From Pseudokineococcus marinus (lineage in GTDB: Bacteria > Actinomycetota > Actinomycetes > Actinomycetales > Quadrisphaeraceae): DNA of 64,000 nucleotides. Within the stretch, counting starts at the first letter, position 1; each line of letters begins with the position of its first letter. Positions 61,354-64,000 of the stretch are shown here, in pieces. The DNA lies in assembly GCF_037482405.1 (NCBI RefSeq), contig NZ_JBBHZZ010000002.1, forward strand, positions 558,001 through 622,000, read 5' to 3'. The translations under genes and the position numbers were made by a program. The notes below the pieces were generated by a model. That model did no database searches. It was not told the DNA's origin and saw only the letters and a list, made by a program, of their open reading frames with translations.

Positions 61354-62036
61354 CGACCGGCCGCCTCGCGGCCGGCCTCGCCCACGGAGTCCCACAGGAC
61401 CCCGAACCACGGCCGGTCCGCGGAGGCGCGGACGCCGTCGGCGGCGGCCTCGCGGGGGTCGCGCTCGGCCTGCCGGCTGGGGGCGACGCCGACGACCCGG
61501 TAGGGCACGTCCCCCGGCATGACGAGCGCGAGGCGCTGGCGGGCCTGGCGCTCGACGTACGCCGGGTCCTGCCAGCGCTCCACCTGCTGCTCGAGGTCGG
61601 CGACGTCGGCCTCCGTGGCCGCGAGCTCGGCGCGCGCGTCGGCGATCTCGGCCCGCTGGCTGATCGTCGCGTGCAGGTAGGGCGCCAGCGCGGCGACGAC
61701 GACGAGCAGCAGCACCGCCAGCGCCGCCGCCCGGCGCGTGAGGCCCCGGGGCGCCGGCAGCGAGTCGGCCGCCCGCGGTCGACGTCGCGCCTGCGGAGCC
61801 GGCGCCGCGCCCGCCGCGCGGGCCCGCGCCGACGCCGGCACGCCCGCCGGCGTCCGGGACGGCAGGTGGAGCCCGCCGTCGCCGGCCGGCCGCCGCGCCG
61901 GCGCGGCCCCCGAGCGGCGGACGCCCTCGGTGGCGCTGCTCGCGCCGCCGTCGTCGTCCGCGGGCCCGTGCGCCTCGGGCGAGGGAGCCCCGGCCCGCCC
62001 CGCCCGCGGCGCCAGCGGCCGCCGTGCGCCTGCCAT
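61350..62036 (-). CDS. ftsB: FtsB/DivIC-family septum formation protein
   Basis: A 228-residue bitopic protein. A disordered, Pro/Ala/Arg-rich cytoplasmic tail of about 100 residues precedes one transmembrane helix (AALAVLLLVVVAALAPYL, about 103-120). An extracytoplasmic coiled coil follows (QRAEIADARAELAATEADVADLEQQVERWQDP). Then comes the DivIC signature DPAYVERQARQRLALVMPGDVPYRVVG (about 155-180). It belongs to the divisome bridge with FtsL and FtsQ. The ATG at 62036 has GGAGGGC upstream. Downstream of eno but separated by two hairpins; it starts the ftsB-DUF501 unit. Corresponds to Rv1024. Confidence 0.9.
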   Translation of the reverse strand: MAGARRPLAPRAGRAGAPSPEAHGPADDDGGASSATEGVRRSGAAPARRPAGDGGLHLPSRTPAGVPASARARAAGAAPAPQARRRPRAADSLPAPRGLTRRAAALAVLLLVVVAALAPYLHATISQRAEIADARAELAATEADVADLEQQVERWQDPAYVERQARQRLALVMPGDVPYRVVGVAPSRQAERDPREAAADGVRASADRPWFGVLWDSVGEAGREAAGR

Positions 62037-62146
62037 GCGTGCCCTCCGCCCGTCGTGCTGCCCGTCGCCCGCCCGCGTCCGGGTCCTGCTGCTCCTGCTC
62101 GCGTGCGTGCGTCCGTCCGGGCTCCGGTCCCGTCCGGTGGTGCTCA

Positions 62147-62211
62147 CCCTCCCCGCGGCGCGCGCCGCGGGGAGGGGCGCCCTCAGCCCCGCGCGGGGCC
62201 GAGGGCTGAGG
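62147..62211. terminator. Twin hairpins after eno
   Basis: The first hairpin after eno pairs CCTCAGCCC (62181-62189) with 62203-62211. The second pairs CCCTCCCCGCGGCG (62147-62160) with 62163-62176. Both lie just past the eno stop at 62218. Confidence 0.85.
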
Positions 62212-62217
62212 AGGCGG

Positions 62218-63498
<1,281 letters not shown>

Positions 63499-63516
63499 GA
63501 CGTCTCCTGGGGGCTC

Positions 63517-63562
63517 GGTGGTCGATGTGGTCGGTGGTCGATGTGGTCGATGTGGTCGGTGG
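63517..63562. repeat. 9-bp-type tandem repeats in the eno leader
   Basis: Alternating GTGGTCGAT and GTGGTCG words run for 46 bases (on the minus strand ACCACATCG-like). They lie 19-64 bases before the eno start, inside the expected 5' untranslated region. Confidence 0.85.
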
Positions 63563-63630
63563 CGGCCGTCCGGCGGGGGCGACCCGCAGGGTCGGCGCCC
63601 GGGACGACCGCTGGCGACCCGTCACCGGGG

Positions 63631-63636
63631 AGCCTA
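63631..63636 (-). promoter_or_regulatory. Candidate -10 box for eno
   Basis: TAGGCT on the minus strand, whose TAG is also the stop codon of the upstream gene. It would give a leader of about 125 bases that includes the 9-bp repeats. Confidence 0.45.
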
Positions 63637-64000
63637 TCGGCGCCGCGGGGGCGCGCCGGGGACCTCGTCCGGCGTGGGCTCCGGAGCAGGACGGGAGCCG
63701 CGCCGGGGCGCGTAGCCGCCGTCCTCGAGCCCCGCGTGCCGCTCGAAGCGGCTGCGCCGCGGGTCGGCCCCGGTGAGCGCGGCCTCCAGGCCGTACAGCG
63801 CCGGCATGAGGAGCGGGCCGAGGACGGCCCACTGGTCGGCGTGGCGCGCCTCGTGGCGGCGCCGCTCCGGCCCGCCGAGGCCGCCGTGGAGCCAGACGCT
63901 GCCCACCGTCGTGCCGCCGCGGGCGTAGCCGCGGCGCATGCCGCCGCACTCGACGAAGAGGTCGCGCCCGACGACCGGGCGCCCACCGTGCGCGACGCCC
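63634..64000 (-). CDS. Putative zinc-peptidase-like protein, C-terminal fragment
   Basis: At least 121 codons, open at the right edge of the window, so the true start is outside it. Visible parts are HGGRPVVGRDLFVECGGM, GTTVGSVWLHGG, the histidine motif RHEARHADQW (HExxH-like with QW) and LMPALYGLEAALTG. DPRRSRFERHAGLEDGGY and a Pro/Arg-rich tail follow. The HE-x-x-H pattern and the following acidic FE-x-x-AG segment suggest a zincin-like fold, as in small actinobacterial proteins of unknown function. An internal ATG at 63939 is less likely because similarity-like sequence extends upstream. The stop overlaps the presumed eno -10 box. Confidence 0.6.
   Translation of the reverse strand, partial: GVAHGGRPVVGRDLFVECGGMRRGYARGGTTVGSVWLHGGLGGPERRRHEARHADQWAVLGPLLMPALYGLEAALTGADPRRSRFERHAGLEDGGYAPRRGSRPAPEPTPDEVPGAPPRRR

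Overview
This is a very GC-rich window, with third codon positions almost always G or C, from an actinomycete (Actinomycetota). Mycothiol metabolism (mca), a MurT/GatD pair, the short-chain Z-prenyl synthase and the actinobacterial families DUF4245, DUF4307 and DUF501 all point there. The gene content and neighbourhoods closely follow the Mycobacterium tuberculosis Rv1023-Rv1112 interval: eno/ftsB/DUF501/ppx, cbs-metB, greA-DUF4307-mca, yyaL, hlyIII, uppS, phoH2, fum, glpX, DUF4245, xseB-xseA, ispH and ychF. The genus cannot be fixed from this; a Kineosporiales-like organism is only a guess.

Layout. 1-117: the start of a NUDIX gene. 404-8440: a betaine/choline (BCCT) transporter and a complete oligopeptide ABC importer. 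8.7-18 kb: housekeeping (ychF, a methyltransferase, rmuC, ispH, xseA-xseB, DUF4245, glpX, a PfkB sugar kinase). 18-22.5 kb: an LpqY-SugABC-like trehalose importer. 22.6-31 kb: fumC, a lytic transglycosylase-like secreted protein, phoH2, uppS, hlyIII, yyaL. 31.2-34.6 kb: a frameshifted MASE1-GGDEF-EAL gene and an anti-sigma-type ATPase. 34.7-39.9 kb: a tightly overlapped mca / membrane protein / murT / gatD operon, then DUF4307 and greA. 40-48.4 kb: a DrrAB-type exporter, ilvA-metB, the yczE/yczR pair and msrA. 48.6-54.6 kb: cbs, a two-component system co-transcribed with a flavin reductase, and an SGNH hydrolase. 54.8-64 kb: BI-1, a tRNA with anticodon UAA, an SDR enzyme, udg-ppx, a carotenoid-type FAD enzyme, DUF501-ftsB, eno and the end of a putative zinc-peptidase-like gene.

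Genes working together: metB and cbs give both directions of transsulfuration, with ilvA overlapping metB. mca overlaps a membrane protein gene which overlaps murT-gatD, linking thiol detoxification and cell-wall amidation in one transcript. The two ABC importers are each complete, with substrate-binding lipoprotein, two permeases and ATPase(s).

The strongest non-gene signal is a set of four unrelated intergenic repeat families (called A to D here). Each is arranged as clusters of about 20-base cores at a period of 40-42 bp. A second signal is a set of start codons that have a TANNNT hexamer 6-9 bases upstream and no ribosome binding site, as expected for leaderless transcripts. No mobile element, prophage, CRISPR array or natural-product cluster was seen. 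Two runs of N (229-386 and 6629-6707) are assembly gaps, both touching strong hairpins.
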